Positions 16,698 to 26,883 of a DNA stretch of 64,000 nt are shown in pieces (within the stretch, counting starts at the first letter, position 1; every line of letters starts with the position of its first letter). Both the position numbers and the translations under genes were made by a program. This DNA comes from Vibrio sp. VB16 (lineage in GTDB: Bacteria > Pseudomonadota > Gammaproteobacteria > Enterobacterales > Vibrionaceae). Below the pieces are notes generated by a model. That model did no database searches and was not told the origin of the DNA. It saw only the letters and a list, made by a program, of their open reading frames with translations. Location: positions 372,001-436,000 of the forward strand of contig NZ_CP087590.1 in assembly GCF_015594925.2 (NCBI RefSeq), read 5' to 3'.

Positions 16698-17270
16698 TTA
16701 TTGAGTAAGTATTCTATGTATCTCTGATTTTAGATAATCCAAGGCAATCTCTCTTGGTATCTGCTCTGAAATGATAGATTCTCCGATAGATTCAATAATA
16801 CTATTAATAGCGATTATCTTTAACCTATTATGATGATATTCATTTGTAACGGATATTTGAAAAATATCTGCATAAGATTCTATAAAAAAATCTTGAATGT
16901 TTTTAGAAAGATCTATGTTTTTTGGGTAAGATTTAAGAGCCGCAACGGTTAAGTCATAAATCTCGCCATTTGTTTGCATACAATTAATATAAGATTCACA
17001 AAGAATAGAAATAAGATCGGTGATGGATTGATTACTCGATTCTTTGGCTGTTTGAATCGATTCTATCAGACGATTATCGATGTCTTGATATATTTGCTTT
17101 AACAAATTTTCTTTGTTTTCAAAATGGTTATAGGCTATGGGTTTAGTTACTCCGGCCTCTTCTGCGACAGTTGATAATGTTAATGCTTCTGAGCCACGAT
17201 TTTTGATAATCGATACAGCGACAGATAATAACTGTTCTCTTCTCTCATCTTTGAGCATACGTTTTGACAT
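16698..17270 (-). CDS. TetR-family regulator, likely controller of the molybdoenzyme operon
   Basis: A 190-residue TetR-family protein. The helix-turn-helix is at about residues 10-55 (LSTVAEEAGVTKPIAYNHFENKENLLKQ); the rest is a helical ligand domain unlike its neighbours. ATG 17270 is preceded by GGTGGAAA. It is the first gene upstream of the molybdoenzyme operon on the same strand, 534 bases away, with an unusual palindrome array in between. No tetrathionate-type two-component system is present in the window, so this regulator and FNR may replace it. Its ligand and direction of control are unknown. Confidence 0.82.
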   Translation of the reverse strand: MSKRMLKDERREQLLSVAVSIIKNRGSEALTLSTVAEEAGVTKPIAYNHFENKENLLKQIYQDIDNRLIESIQTAKESSNQSITDLISILCESYINCMQTNGEIYDLTVAALKSYPKNIDLSKNIQDFFIESYADIFQISVTNEYHHNRLKIIAINSIIESIGESIISEQIPREIALDYLKSEIHRILTQ

Positions 17271-17416
17271 TTTCCACCCGAGATAAGCTTAAACAAGCAA
17301 ATAAAATAACTGACTGAAAATAATTATACTTTTCGCCTACCACGCGCACAAGGAGATAAACAACGATTAACAAGGTTTATTCCGACTAACAATATTAGTT
17401 AGAGGCATTATTGTAA

Positions 17417-17438
17417 AAGGCAACCCATGGGCTGCCTT
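17417..17438 (-). terminator. Hairpin after the DUF2058 gene
   Basis: AAGGCAACCC pairs with GGGCTGCCTT, with one mismatch and a two-base loop. On the minus strand it is followed by TTTT. It is probably the terminator of the DUF2058 gene, separating it from the TetR gene. Confidence 0.55.
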
Positions 17439-17461
17439 CGTTGCATTGTAAATTCGACTCA

Positions 17462-17983
17462 TCACCACATGAGATCATCTGGTACAACAAATTCTGCATA
17501 GGGGTCGTCTTCGGCGAGCTCTTTTTCTGAAGAAGATTTGTTTTCAATGACAGCTTCCGCATCCCTTTCTGCGATTTTATAAGCAACAGATGAAGGGATA
17601 ACAGCATAATTGTCTTCATATCTAGCGACAGAAAGAATCCCTTTAATCAGTTGTCCTCTTGTTTCGTTATCTACGTACAGAGATTTAACTAGAGTCCCGT
17701 CGGTAAAGTTATATTTTATATCACCATGCTTCTGATCGATTTTATTCATTTCAATGAGCTGTTTTACTTGAGCCTTAAGTTCTCTGCCTAGTTGCTGCTC
17801 ATCTCTCTGCTTATTGAGTTCGATATCTCGTAGCCTTTGCGATTCTTTGTTTTGTTCTACTGCCGCTTTGGCTTCACGAGCCTGAACTCTTGATTTTTTG
17901 GAGCCTTTTGTGGCCTTCTTTAATTTCTTTTCGTTTACTAAGCCAGCCTTTAGTAACTGGTCTTGCAAGCTTAACTTTGCCAT
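17462..17983 (-). CDS. DUF2058 family protein (YaiL-like)
   Basis: A 173-residue soluble protein of the DUF2058/YaiL family. It opens with MAKLSLQDQLLKAGLV, followed by a very basic and charged stretch (KKLKKATKGSKKSRVQAREAK) and a coiled-coil-like Glu/Gln/Lys segment to about residue 90. A conserved C-terminal domain includes YNFTDGTLVKSLYV and NYAVIPSSVA. Relatives are called nucleoprotein or polynucleotide-associated on weak evidence. The open frame reaches 18037, but ATG 17983 matches the family start and has GGAAT upstream. It lies alone between the TetR gene and the divergent OmpA-like gene. Confidence 0.85.
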   Translation of the reverse strand: MAKLSLQDQLLKAGLVNEKKLKKATKGSKKSRVQAREAKAAVEQNKESQRLRDIELNKQRDEQQLGRELKAQVKQLIEMNKIDQKHGDIKYNFTDGTLVKSLYVDNETRGQLIKGILSVARYEDNYAVIPSSVAYKIAERDAEAVIENKSSSEKELAEDDPYAEFVVPDDLMW

Positions 17984-18337
17984 GTCTATTCCAAGTTGGT
18001 TTTTAATCATGTTCTCATTTATAGCCGTTATTGACACTTTTTATTGGTTAGCTAATTAAAAATGTTTAACACGCATGATATCAATGAAGGATCAGCAGTC
18101 TGAAATGTTAACATTAATTTTGAATGCAATCTAAACGGTTCCCGCTAACTAAGTCTAATTGAGTTTTATGTAAGTAAAAAAGTAACCATCTCATTTTTGA
18201 GTCAAAGTTCAGAAATGTGGATAATATATTAATAAATAAAGAAAACACTATAGATAGTTCCCTTCAATGTGGGTAGCCTTGCTCATCAGTGCGTAATATA
18301 ATGCACGTATAATAAATTGAGAGAAAAAGGAATTCTT
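17984..18337. other. Divergent intergenic region
   Basis: The gap lies between the DUF2058 gene (minus) and the OmpA-like gene (plus). A TATAAT at 18297-18302 lies about 35 bases before the OmpA-like start and may be its -10; no good -35 is seen. No RNA gene or repeat stood out. Confidence 0.4.
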
Positions 18338-19297
18338 ATGAAGAAGTTAGTAATGCTCGCGTCCACATTGTTAGTGCTGTCTCCCCAGTTGGTTCAAGCT
18401 GAAGCTTATGTCGGTGGCAAGTTGGGTTATTCTTGGTTAGATGGGTCGTGTCCAACGGATAGCTCGTGCAGCGATGACGGTGGAGCTGGTGGTATTTATG
18501 GTGGTTATAACTTTACAGATATGTTCGGTTTAGAAGCTGGTTATGATTATTTGGGTGATTTTAAAGCGGCACCTTTTGATGATTCAATGAAGGCATTCAC
18601 TCTAGCGCCAAAACTGACGGTCCCAGTTAATGATATTGACTTATACGGTAAACTTGGTGCTGCATGGGTTGATTATGCAGATATTAACGATACGGTACTA
18701 TTAGCCGCAATTGGCGCTGAATATGGTTTTTCAGATAATATTTTTGGACGAGTAGAATACCAACGCGTCAATAATATTACTAAAGGGGTCGTTGATAATT
18801 TAGATGTAAACTCTTTTTTCTTCGGACTCACCTATAAATTTGGCTCTAGTGCGCCGGCCGCTGTTGCTGTCGCTGAAGAATTAACACCAGAACCGATTCA
18901 AGAAGAAGTGGTCGCAGAGGCGATACCAGTACCTGAAACAAGATTGTTCCAAGAGTACGGTGTAGAGCTGTTTGATAATGACAGTTTTGAACTTGCACCA
19001 AATAGCGAACGGTATTTCGATTGGTTGGTTGGTGTATTGAATAAATACCCTCAAGCTGAGGCTGAGATCATTGGACATACTGATTCACGAGGTTCGGAAA
19101 AATATAATCAATCATTGTCACAACAACGTGCACAATCAGTAGCCGATTATTTGTATACTCAAGGAATCGAAGAATCAAGAATTACTGTCCGTGGTGAAGG
19201 TGAAAGCAAACCGAAGGCTTCAAATGATACTGAAGAAGGCCGTATGGAAAATCGTCGCGTAGAAGTCATTATTGATGAGTTTGAGATCACAGAATAG
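18338..19297 (+). CDS. OmpA-family outer membrane protein
   Basis: A 319-residue protein with a signal peptide (MKKLVMLASTLLVLSPQLVQA, cleaved before EAYVGG). The N-terminal domain (to about 175) is an eight-stranded beta-barrel ending in a typical aromatic strand (FFFGLTYKF). A Pro/Glu/Ala-rich linker (about 180-210) follows, then a C-terminal OmpA-like peptidoglycan-binding domain with IIGHTDSRGSEKYNQSLSQQRA and the NRRVEVII end. It anchors the outer membrane to peptidoglycan. ATG 18338 follows AAAAGGAA; the 21-base upstream extension is not needed. The barrel has an unusual CPTDSSC loop near residue 30. A terminator follows. Confidence 0.9.
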   Translation: MKKLVMLASTLLVLSPQLVQAEAYVGGKLGYSWLDGSCPTDSSCSDDGGAGGIYGGYNFTDMFGLEAGYDYLGDFKAAPFDDSMKAFTLAPKLTVPVNDIDLYGKLGAAWVDYADINDTVLLAAIGAEYGFSDNIFGRVEYQRVNNITKGVVDNLDVNSFFFGLTYKFGSSAPAAVAVAEELTPEPIQEEVVAEAIPVPETRLFQEYGVELFDNDSFELAPNSERYFDWLVGVLNKYPQAEAEIIGHTDSRGSEKYNQSLSQQRAQSVADYLYTQGIEESRITVRGEGESKPKASNDTEEGRMENRRVEVIIDEFEITE

Positions 19298-19343
19298 TGG
19301 CGTGTGATTTTATTCAATATTAGTCAATTTTGGTAAATATGGG

Positions 19344-19377
19344 AAAGGTTAGAGCACGAGTTGGCTCTGGCCTTTTT
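19344..19377 (+). terminator. Terminator after the OmpA-like gene
   Basis: AAAGGTTAGAGC pairs with GCTCTGGCCTTT through a 12-pair stem including two G-T wobbles, followed by TTC-rich sequence. The rest of the gap up to 19640 shows no gene or clear signal. Confidence 0.75.
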
Positions 19378-19652
19378 CTTTGTCTGTTGCGCTTGGATTG
19401 ATGCGTTCAATATCGATGAAATCATATGTAATATATTGAAATCAAGTAAATTAATCATTACCCATTCTTATTGAGTAATAATTAGTTGAAGCTTTAATTT
19501 GTTGGCTTAATCTCTGTTATTTATTGATATGGATCATCGCAATAGACGGAATGTTAGACCTAAAAACAGGATTTGTGATTTGTTACGCAGCAGGGGCAAA
19601 CATTAAGGGCTAAGTTTTTACTTAGTTAGTATTCAACAAGGGGAGGTGGTGA

Positions 19653-19811
19653 ATGTTTTCGACAGGGGATAAACCTGGTGAAGGTTCATATGTATGCGCA
19701 AAATGTAAGATCGCTGTTGTATTAGGTGACGACAGAGAAATACTACCTTATTGTCCGTGTTGTGAATCAAATGAATACATGGCTCGAAATTGGAGCGAAG
19801 AAGAAGCGTGA
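19653..19811 (+). CDS. Small zinc-ribbon protein (52 residues)
   Basis: A 52-residue open frame starts with MFSTGDKPGEGSYVC and ends with NWSEEEA. Two CxxC pairs, CAKC (15-18) and CPCC (35-38), are placed as in rubredoxin-like zinc ribbons, so it should bind one zinc. Similar short proteins with the GxYxCxxC start occur in many bacteria, without known function. A very strong ribosome binding site (GGGGAGGTGG, 19640-19649) and a perfect terminator 18 bases downstream support it as a real gene. It lies just before a LysR gene on the same strand but has its own terminator. Confidence 0.75.
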   Translation: MFSTGDKPGEGSYVCAKCKIAVVLGDDREILPYCPCCESNEYMARNWSEEEA

Positions 19812-19829
19812 TCTTTTAGCGATAAGCTT

Positions 19830-19856
19830 AAGCCTCGATACATTCGAGGCTTTTTT
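19830..19856 (+). terminator. Terminator after the zinc-ribbon gene
   Basis: AAGCCTCGA (19830-19838) and TCGAGGCTT (19844-19852) form a perfect nine-pair stem with a five-base loop, ending in six T. Confidence 0.9.
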
Positions 19857-19939
19857 GTATCTGATGTCTAAGTTTATTGTGGCCCCCGAAAGGGCTGTGT
19901 CATTATGAGTAAAATACTTATCAGAGTAAGAATCTTAAT

Positions 19940-20866
19940 ATGTTAGATAATGTTAATTTGAATCTACTGCGCTCCCTTCTTATCTTATTAGAAGAATGCC
20001 ATGTTACTCGATCGGCTGAACGACTTAACATTACTCAATCTGCCGTGAGTCGGCAATTAGCTCAACTACGAAACCTATTTAATGACCCCTTGCTCATCCG
20101 AGACGGTAATGAATTACACAAAACACCTAAAGCAGTTGAACTTAAAGTTAAACTAGAGCAGTTGTTTGGTGAATTTAAAGACCTTATTGAAGAGCAATCT
20201 TTTGAACCTGAGAAGTGGGCAGGGGAAGTGAGTTTCTCTTGTAGTGACTATGTCGCCCAATATATTTTTCCAGAAATTGTTAAAAAAGTAAGTGGTTATA
20301 CCCAAACAGCCAAATTTAACTATCATCTTTGGCAGCCTCATTTAATCGATAATTTTGCAAACAGTCCGATAAAGTTGGCTTCTACCCTTTTAGCGAATAA
20401 ACCCAGAGGTTTATCTGGAAAATTAATTGGTGAGGATAATTTGGTTTGTGTTATGAGGAATACACACCCTTTGTCTAGTAAACACGAACTTTTTCTTGAT
20501 GATGTTCTTAGCTTCCAACATGTCATGATCACCGGTGGTGGTGATAAGAACAGTGAATTTGATGCTCGTTTATCTGCACTTAAAAGAAGCCGGGATATTG
20601 GTTTAAAGGTTCCCTTTTACTCTGCGGCATTGAGTTCATTGATGAACACCGATTACTTGCTTGTTATTCCTCAACATATTGCGAGAAATATGTGCGCGCA
20701 TTTGCCTATTTCTTATTACCGTCTTCCGATTGACTTGCCAGTGCAAAGGTATTGGCTTATATGGCACCCAAAATATGATAACGAACCTTCCCATCAATGG
20801 GTAAGAGAATTATCTTATGAGATTCTTCGACATTCGATTTACTCAGTAGGATATGATTCTAACTGA
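19940..20866 (+). CDS. LysR-family transcriptional regulator
   Basis: A 308-residue LysR-type regulator. The N-terminal winged helix is at about residues 5-64 (HVTRSAERLNITQSAVSRQLAQLRNLF), followed by an effector-binding domain whose end reads YWLIWHPKYDNEPSHQWVREL. It is paralogous in style to the regulator at 8863. A LysE-type exporter gene follows on the same strand 98 bases later, so it may control that exporter, in the way ArgP controls ArgO, although here both genes point the same way. The inducer is unknown. ATG 19940 has only a weak ribosome binding site. Confidence 0.83.
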   Translation: MLDNVNLNLLRSLLILLEECHVTRSAERLNITQSAVSRQLAQLRNLFNDPLLIRDGNELHKTPKAVELKVKLEQLFGEFKDLIEEQSFEPEKWAGEVSFSCSDYVAQYIFPEIVKKVSGYTQTAKFNYHLWQPHLIDNFANSPIKLASTLLANKPRGLSGKLIGEDNLVCVMRNTHPLSSKHELFLDDVLSFQHVMITGGGDKNSEFDARLSALKRSRDIGLKVPFYSAALSSLMNTDYLLVIPQHIARNMCAHLPISYYRLPIDLPVQRYWLIWHPKYDNEPSHQWVRELSYEILRHSIYSVGYDSN

Positions 20867-20964
20867 TGGCGATGATGAGTATTGTTGATTTCATTTAATG
20901 ACGATTTATTGTTAGCTTGACGATAGTTCGGATATTTTTGTCAAAAACGTTGAAGGAACACAAT

Positions 20965-21579
20965 GTGACATTCTCAGTTTGGTTATCTCTTTTCACCATC
21001 TGCTTATTGGGTGCTATGTCACCTGGACCCAGTTTAGCCATAGTAGTAAAACACAGTTTAGCTGGGGGTAGAATCAATGGTGTTGCAACAGCATGGGCAC
21101 ATGCAACTGGCATAGCGATGTATGCGTTTGTTACTCTCGTTGGGCTAGCGACTTTGCTGCATCAATACCCCACTTTATTTACCATGATTAGCTATCTAGG
21201 TGCTGTTTATTTGGCCTATTTGGGTTTTTTGGCCTTAAGGTCTAAAGGAGGCGTGGCTGCCAAGCTTGAGTCGGGAGAGAGAGTCAGTGTGTTGCAGTCG
21301 GCAAAAGAAGGTTTTTTGATATCAGTAACCAGCCCTAAAATAATGATTTTTTTTACCGCCCTCTTCTCACAATTTGTCGGTGTGGGGTCAGAGTTATCCA
21401 GTCGGGTGATTGTGGTCGCGACACCTTATTTTGTTGACGGTTTATGGTATACCTTTCTTGCTTTTATGCTCTCTTCACCAGCATTACTTGATAAATTGAA
21501 AAGCAAAGCAATCCTCATTGATCGGCTCTCAGGTATTGTTCTTATTGCATTGGCATTAAGGGTAGTTTGGGTCGCATAG
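20965..21579 (+). CDS. LysE/RhtB-family amino acid exporter
   Basis: A 204-residue membrane protein of the LysE/RhtB superfamily with about six hydrophobic segments. The family motif GAMSPGPSLAIVVKHSLAGG lies near residues 17-36. It would export an amino acid or derivative across the inner membrane. The start is GTG 20965, preceded by GAAGGA seven bases upstream; the frame continues to 20917 without a better start. It follows a LysR gene, its probable regulator. The substrate cannot be told from sequence; RhtB-like members move homoserine, threonine or similar compounds. Confidence 0.83.
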   Translation: MTFSVWLSLFTICLLGAMSPGPSLAIVVKHSLAGGRINGVATAWAHATGIAMYAFVTLVGLATLLHQYPTLFTMISYLGAVYLAYLGFLALRSKGGVAAKLESGERVSVLQSAKEGFLISVTSPKIMIFFTALFSQFVGVGSELSSRVIVVATPYFVDGLWYTFLAFMLSSPALLDKLKSKAILIDRLSGIVLIALALRVVWVA

Positions 21580-21741
21580 GGAGTAGGTAACTAATATTTA
21601 CTGATCGTCATAGTAATGAATTCATGTATAAATGAAGCATCTAATAATTCATTCACCTAGCTTATTGATTATTATCAATGAGCAAGGGCAAAAATTTGTG
21701 TAAAAGTAATGCTCTTCCTTCTAGAGCTATTTGAGAAAACG

Positions 21742-23295
21742 ATGACGACCAACAGTTCAAGTGATCCATTGAATAAAATGTATTCAAAGGATGTAAACCT
21801 TATTTCTACTACGGATACTTCCAGTATTGTTACTTACGCGAATAGTACTTTCTGTGATGTCGCTGAATATCAAGAACAGGAACTGATTGGCAACCCTCAT
21901 AATATGGTTAGGCATAAAGATATGCCTAAAGCCGCATTTGGTCAGCTTTGGCAGTATATAAAATCGGGTAAAAGTTGGATGGGATTGGTCAAAAACCAAT
22001 GTAAAGGTGGTGGTCATTATTGGGTCTCTGCTTTTGTAACTCCGATAATGAATGAGAAAGGCGAAATAATTGAATACCAATCTGTACGCTCAAAACCAGA
22101 ACCAGAGCAGGTTGATAGGGCGGCTAATCTCTATAAAAAGATGAATAATGGAGATAACGTATCTCGCCAACGTTTTTCATCTCTTTCTATCAACGTTTTG
22201 CTTTCTGCGCTTGTTATGTTGCAAGCCATTCTATTGTTCCTTGGAGTAAACACTGTTTACATCGGCTTTTTTGGTATAAGCCTCGGCTGTGTTCTACTCG
22301 CTTCCTCTCTCTATCAGAAATCCAGGTTTAATAAAATCGCAGAGTTGGCTAAAGATTCCTATGACAATCCATTAATGGAGAAACCTTATACAGGTTATTT
22401 TGATGATTGCTCTAGGGTTGAATTAGCGTTAATGATGAGAAGGGCAGAACTGCGTGCTGTCTCGGGTAGAACGACAGAAGTGACAGGAAAAATTTTAAAC
22501 TCTGCAGAGGAGGAATTCAGGACGATAAAATCAATTGAACAGAGTTTAGGTCAACAATTTAGCGAAACGGAACAAGTCGCGGCGGCGGCGGAGGAGCTCA
22601 GTCAGTCAATACATGAGGTAGCGAGCAGTGCTTCTCGTGCCTCCAAGGTAACAGAAGAAGCAAATCAAGAGTCTCAAAAAGGTTTAGAAAGCATAGCAAT
22701 AACGATAGAAGTCATTGATAAACTTGCAGCAGAGTTAGAAAGCTCTAGGTCTGTTATTGATAGTCTTGCGCAAAACAGTCAGAAAATTGAAGGTATCCTT
22801 GACGTTATTGGAAATATTTCTGAACAAACTAATTTATTAGCGTTAAATGCCGCGATAGAAGCGGCAAGGGCAGGGGAGCATGGTCGAGGTTTTGCCGTTG
22901 TTGCCGATGAGGTACGTTCACTTGCGACGAAAACAAGATCGTCTACTAATGAAATTCAAGAAATGATCGCCCAATTACAAGCAACCGCAACGAATGCCGT
23001 CGATATCATGACGCGTGGCGGTGAATTATCATCCGAATGTACTGATAGAGCCAATCAAACTGGTGATGTACTTAATAACATAAGTAGCATGTTGAATCAG
23101 GTTACAGATAATAGCCATCAAATCGCTGTATCCGTTGACCAACAGGCTAGTGTAACGAATGAAGTTAATCGCAATGTTGCAAATATCAAAAATCTAGCAG
23201 ATGAGACACTACGGGTTTCGAGCTCTTCTGTATTGAGAACAAGCCAATTAGTTGATGACCTTGATGGCCTGCAAAGGCTTATACGCCAGTTTTGA
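21742..23295 (+). CDS. Aer-like PAS methyl-accepting chemotaxis protein
   Basis: A 517-residue energy/redox-type chemoreceptor. An N-terminal PAS domain (about residues 15-115) carries the Aer-type pattern IGNPHNMVRHKDMPKAAF and then GHYWVSAFVTPI. Two close hydrophobic segments (about 165-200) form a membrane anchor without a periplasmic domain. The signalling hairpin is complete, with EQTNLLALNAAIEAARAGE in its tip. By analogy with Aer it would sense redox state through bound FAD and signal to CheA/CheW. ATG 21742 is chosen by similarity of the start; the frame extends to 21709. A terminator follows at 23306. Confidence 0.88.
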   Translation: MTTNSSSDPLNKMYSKDVNLISTTDTSSIVTYANSTFCDVAEYQEQELIGNPHNMVRHKDMPKAAFGQLWQYIKSGKSWMGLVKNQCKGGGHYWVSAFVTPIMNEKGEIIEYQSVRSKPEPEQVDRAANLYKKMNNGDNVSRQRFSSLSINVLLSALVMLQAILLFLGVNTVYIGFFGISLGCVLLASSLYQKSRFNKIAELAKDSYDNPLMEKPYTGYFDDCSRVELALMMRRAELRAVSGRTTEVTGKILNSAEEEFRTIKSIEQSLGQQFSETEQVAAAAEELSQSIHEVASSASRASKVTEEANQESQKGLESIAITIEVIDKLAAELESSRSVIDSLAQNSQKIEGILDVIGNISEQTNLLALNAAIEAARAGEHGRGFAVVADEVRSLATKTRSSTNEIQEMIAQLQATATNAVDIMTRGGELSSECTDRANQTGDVLNNISSMLNQVTDNSHQIAVSVDQQASVTNEVNRNVANIKNLADETLRVSSSSVLRTSQLVDDLDGLQRLIRQF

Positions 23296-23305
23296 TGGTA
23301 ATATG

Positions 23306-23339
23306 CAGAAAAGGCTACAGTGTTTGGCCTTTTCTGTTT
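23306..23339 (+). terminator. Terminator after the chemoreceptor gene
   Basis: CAGAAAAGGC (23306-23315) pairs perfectly with GCCTTTTCTG (23327-23336), followed by TTTC. Confidence 0.75.
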
Positions 23340-23470
23340 CTGCTATATACTAATCCTATGACAGAAAGAACATCAGTGATCTGAATTAGGTTTAATAGAG
23401 AGAACGTTTTGCTCTATCCTTTAGATTGAATCTCCCATGAGTATCAAAAAAGAGTCAGCAAAATAATCAC

Positions 23471-24724
23471 GTGGCAATAATTAAAATTACAGTAGACAGA
23501 CTTCAACCCGGAATCCACATTCGATTGCCCGTCAAATGGAATGAGCACCCGTTTTTATTTAACAGCTTCAAACTTAAATCTCAAGATCAGATTGATCTCA
23601 TTAAACATTTGGAAATTCAATATGTATATGTTGATTCCGCTCAGAGTGATGCTGCCCCCCTTCCTGTCAAAGAAATACCAGATGTAGATATCGCTGATTC
23701 TGAAAGTATCGACTTTGAAGCGAAAAAAATGTGGGAAGAGAAGCAAGCTCGTATAGACAAACTTAATGTCTATAGAAAAAGAGTGATCAATTGCGAGAAG
23801 GAATTCGAACGTTCGCTGTCTCAGTTACGCTCTGTTATGAGTAAGGTAAGGAATCGCCCTGAGTCTGCAGTTGAAGAAGCAAGACTTATGGTTGATGACA
23901 TCGTTGAAAAATTGTTATCGGACGATAGCGTCACATTGCATCTGATGAATGGCAAGAATGAATTTGAAGATATGTACTTTCACTCACTCAACGTGTCGGT
24001 GCTTGCGATGATGATAGCGAAAAGCAAAGGTTTCGATTCACAACAGATTAAAGACATTGCATTTGGTGCACTTTTTCATGATATCGGTAAGATTAAGCTA
24101 CCGACGACTATCCTTAGAAAACAGACTGCGCTTACGGTACCGGAAAACAATTATTTAAAATTGCACCCAAAATATGGATTAGATATAGCGGAATCAGCAA
24201 AAAACTTTCCAATATCAACCAAGAACATCATCATCCAACATCATGAAACGTTGGATGGTTCAGGTTATCCCAATGGATTAAAAGGGGATGCGATAGATGA
24301 GCTTTCTCAAGTCGTCTCGCTAGCCAACGCTTACGATAACCTATGTCATAACAATATCGTTGCCGAGCAGAAAATTCCTTATTATGCTTTATCTCATCTA
24401 TATAAGAACTGTAAACACCTCTATAGCGCAGACAATCTAAATCTTTTGATCAAGTTTATGGGCGTTTACCCACCAGGAACGGTGGTCCGCCTATCTAATA
24501 AAATGGTTGGATTAGTCATTTCAGTGAATGCCAAGCATATATTGTCCCCTAATGTACTGCTATATGATCCTAAGGTGCCACGGACTCAAGCCCCGATATT
24601 GGATCTGGCGGATGAAGATTTAAAAATAGCAGGAACTATCTTACCAGCCAAACTTCCGGAAAATATAAGAGAGTATTTAAACCCTCGCTCTCGTATAGCG
24701 TATTTTTTTGATAGCGATGAATAA
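23471..24724 (+). CDS. HD-GYP domain protein, probable cyclic-di-GMP phosphodiesterase
   Basis: A 417-residue protein with an N-terminal DUF3391-like domain (about residues 1-90) and a linker helix. Its HD-GYP domain runs from about residue 165 to 330. The metal site HD is in LFHDIGKIKLP (about 200), and the diagnostic HHETLDGSGYP is near residue 256. Such proteins hydrolyse cyclic di-GMP and so affect motility and biofilm formation. The key residues are all present, so it is probably active. The start is GTG 23471 with no strong ribosome binding site; no better start is visible. It stands alone before the rRNA operon. Confidence 0.88.
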   Translation: MAIIKITVDRLQPGIHIRLPVKWNEHPFLFNSFKLKSQDQIDLIKHLEIQYVYVDSAQSDAAPLPVKEIPDVDIADSESIDFEAKKMWEEKQARIDKLNVYRKRVINCEKEFERSLSQLRSVMSKVRNRPESAVEEARLMVDDIVEKLLSDDSVTLHLMNGKNEFEDMYFHSLNVSVLAMMIAKSKGFDSQQIKDIAFGALFHDIGKIKLPTTILRKQTALTVPENNYLKLHPKYGLDIAESAKNFPISTKNIIIQHHETLDGSGYPNGLKGDAIDELSQVVSLANAYDNLCHNNIVAEQKIPYYALSHLYKNCKHLYSADNLNLLIKFMGVYPPGTVVRLSNKMVGLVISVNAKHILSPNVLLYDPKVPRTQAPILDLADEDLKIAGTILPAKLPENIREYLNPRSRIAYFFDSDE

Positions 24725-24834
24725 GTAAAAACACACTTTATCCACAACGACCTGTGTATAAAGTGTGTGTGAACCATGTATTAATCGGTATTGAAATAAA
24801 ACACCAATAAAACTACTTTTTTCTCAGAAAACAG

Positions 24835-24862
24835 TTGCTAAGTTAAGTGCACTCTCTATAAT
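24835..24862 (+). promoter_or_regulatory. rrn promoter P1
   Basis: TTGCTA (24835-24840) and TATAAT (24857-24862) are separated by 16 bases. The GC-rich discriminator GCGCCTC follows, as in stringently controlled rRNA promoters. The upstream sequence is A/T-rich. Confidence 0.75.
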
Positions 24863-24959
24863 GCGCCTCACTGACACGGTAGAGCCCACAAGGCTTTGCA
24901 GGTAAATCAGTAAGACGAGCAGCTTGGAAAAGCCCTTCGAAATTAAAATGAAAAAGTAT

Positions 24960-24987
24960 TTGACTCTTCACTTTAAATCGCTAGAAT
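24960..24987 (+). promoter_or_regulatory. rrn promoter P2
   Basis: TTGACT (24960-24965) and TAGAAT (24982-24987) are separated by 16 bases. This is the usual position for the second promoter of a tandem rRNA pair. Confidence 0.65.
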
Positions 24988-25030
24988 GCACGTCCGCTTC
25001 AAGGAAAGCTTTACAGCAACCGAGAAGCAA

Positions 25031-25042
25031 CGCTCTTTAACA
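25031..25042 (+). promoter_or_regulatory. boxA antitermination element in the leader
   Basis: CGCTCTTTAACA is the gammaproteobacterial rrn boxA, bound by NusB/NusE in the antitermination complex. The same 12-mer recurs in the 16S-23S spacer at 27106-27117. Confidence 0.85.
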
Positions 25043-25330
25043 ATTTAAACCTATATCAATCTGTGTGGGCACTCGTTGATGACAATCGAAGATGATTCTC
25101 TGCTTTAGGGCACGAAATCAACAACGGTTTCAATGAACTGAGTGACCTAATTTGATGCTTATTTTGTTTTTACTTTTTTAAAAGTGAAAGCGAATTAACT
25201 TCGAACACAGTTATTTAAATATCACTCTGTTGGAGTGATAGAACTTTAAAGAACACTTTACTATTTAACCTTCGGTTATCTAAAGTAAAAGGCAATTTAA
25301 AGTCAGTATTCATTGAGCCAAAAAGAACTT

Positions 25331-26883
<1,553 letters not shown>

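Larger units (their letters stand above)
24725..25330 (+). other. rRNA operon promoter and leader region
   Basis: This gap holds two good sigma-70 promoters (24835-24862 and 24960-24987), a boxA antitermination element (25031-25042) and the leader that pairs around 16S for RNase III processing. AT-rich sequence upstream of the first promoter is a likely UP element. No protein gene is seen. Confidence 0.8.
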
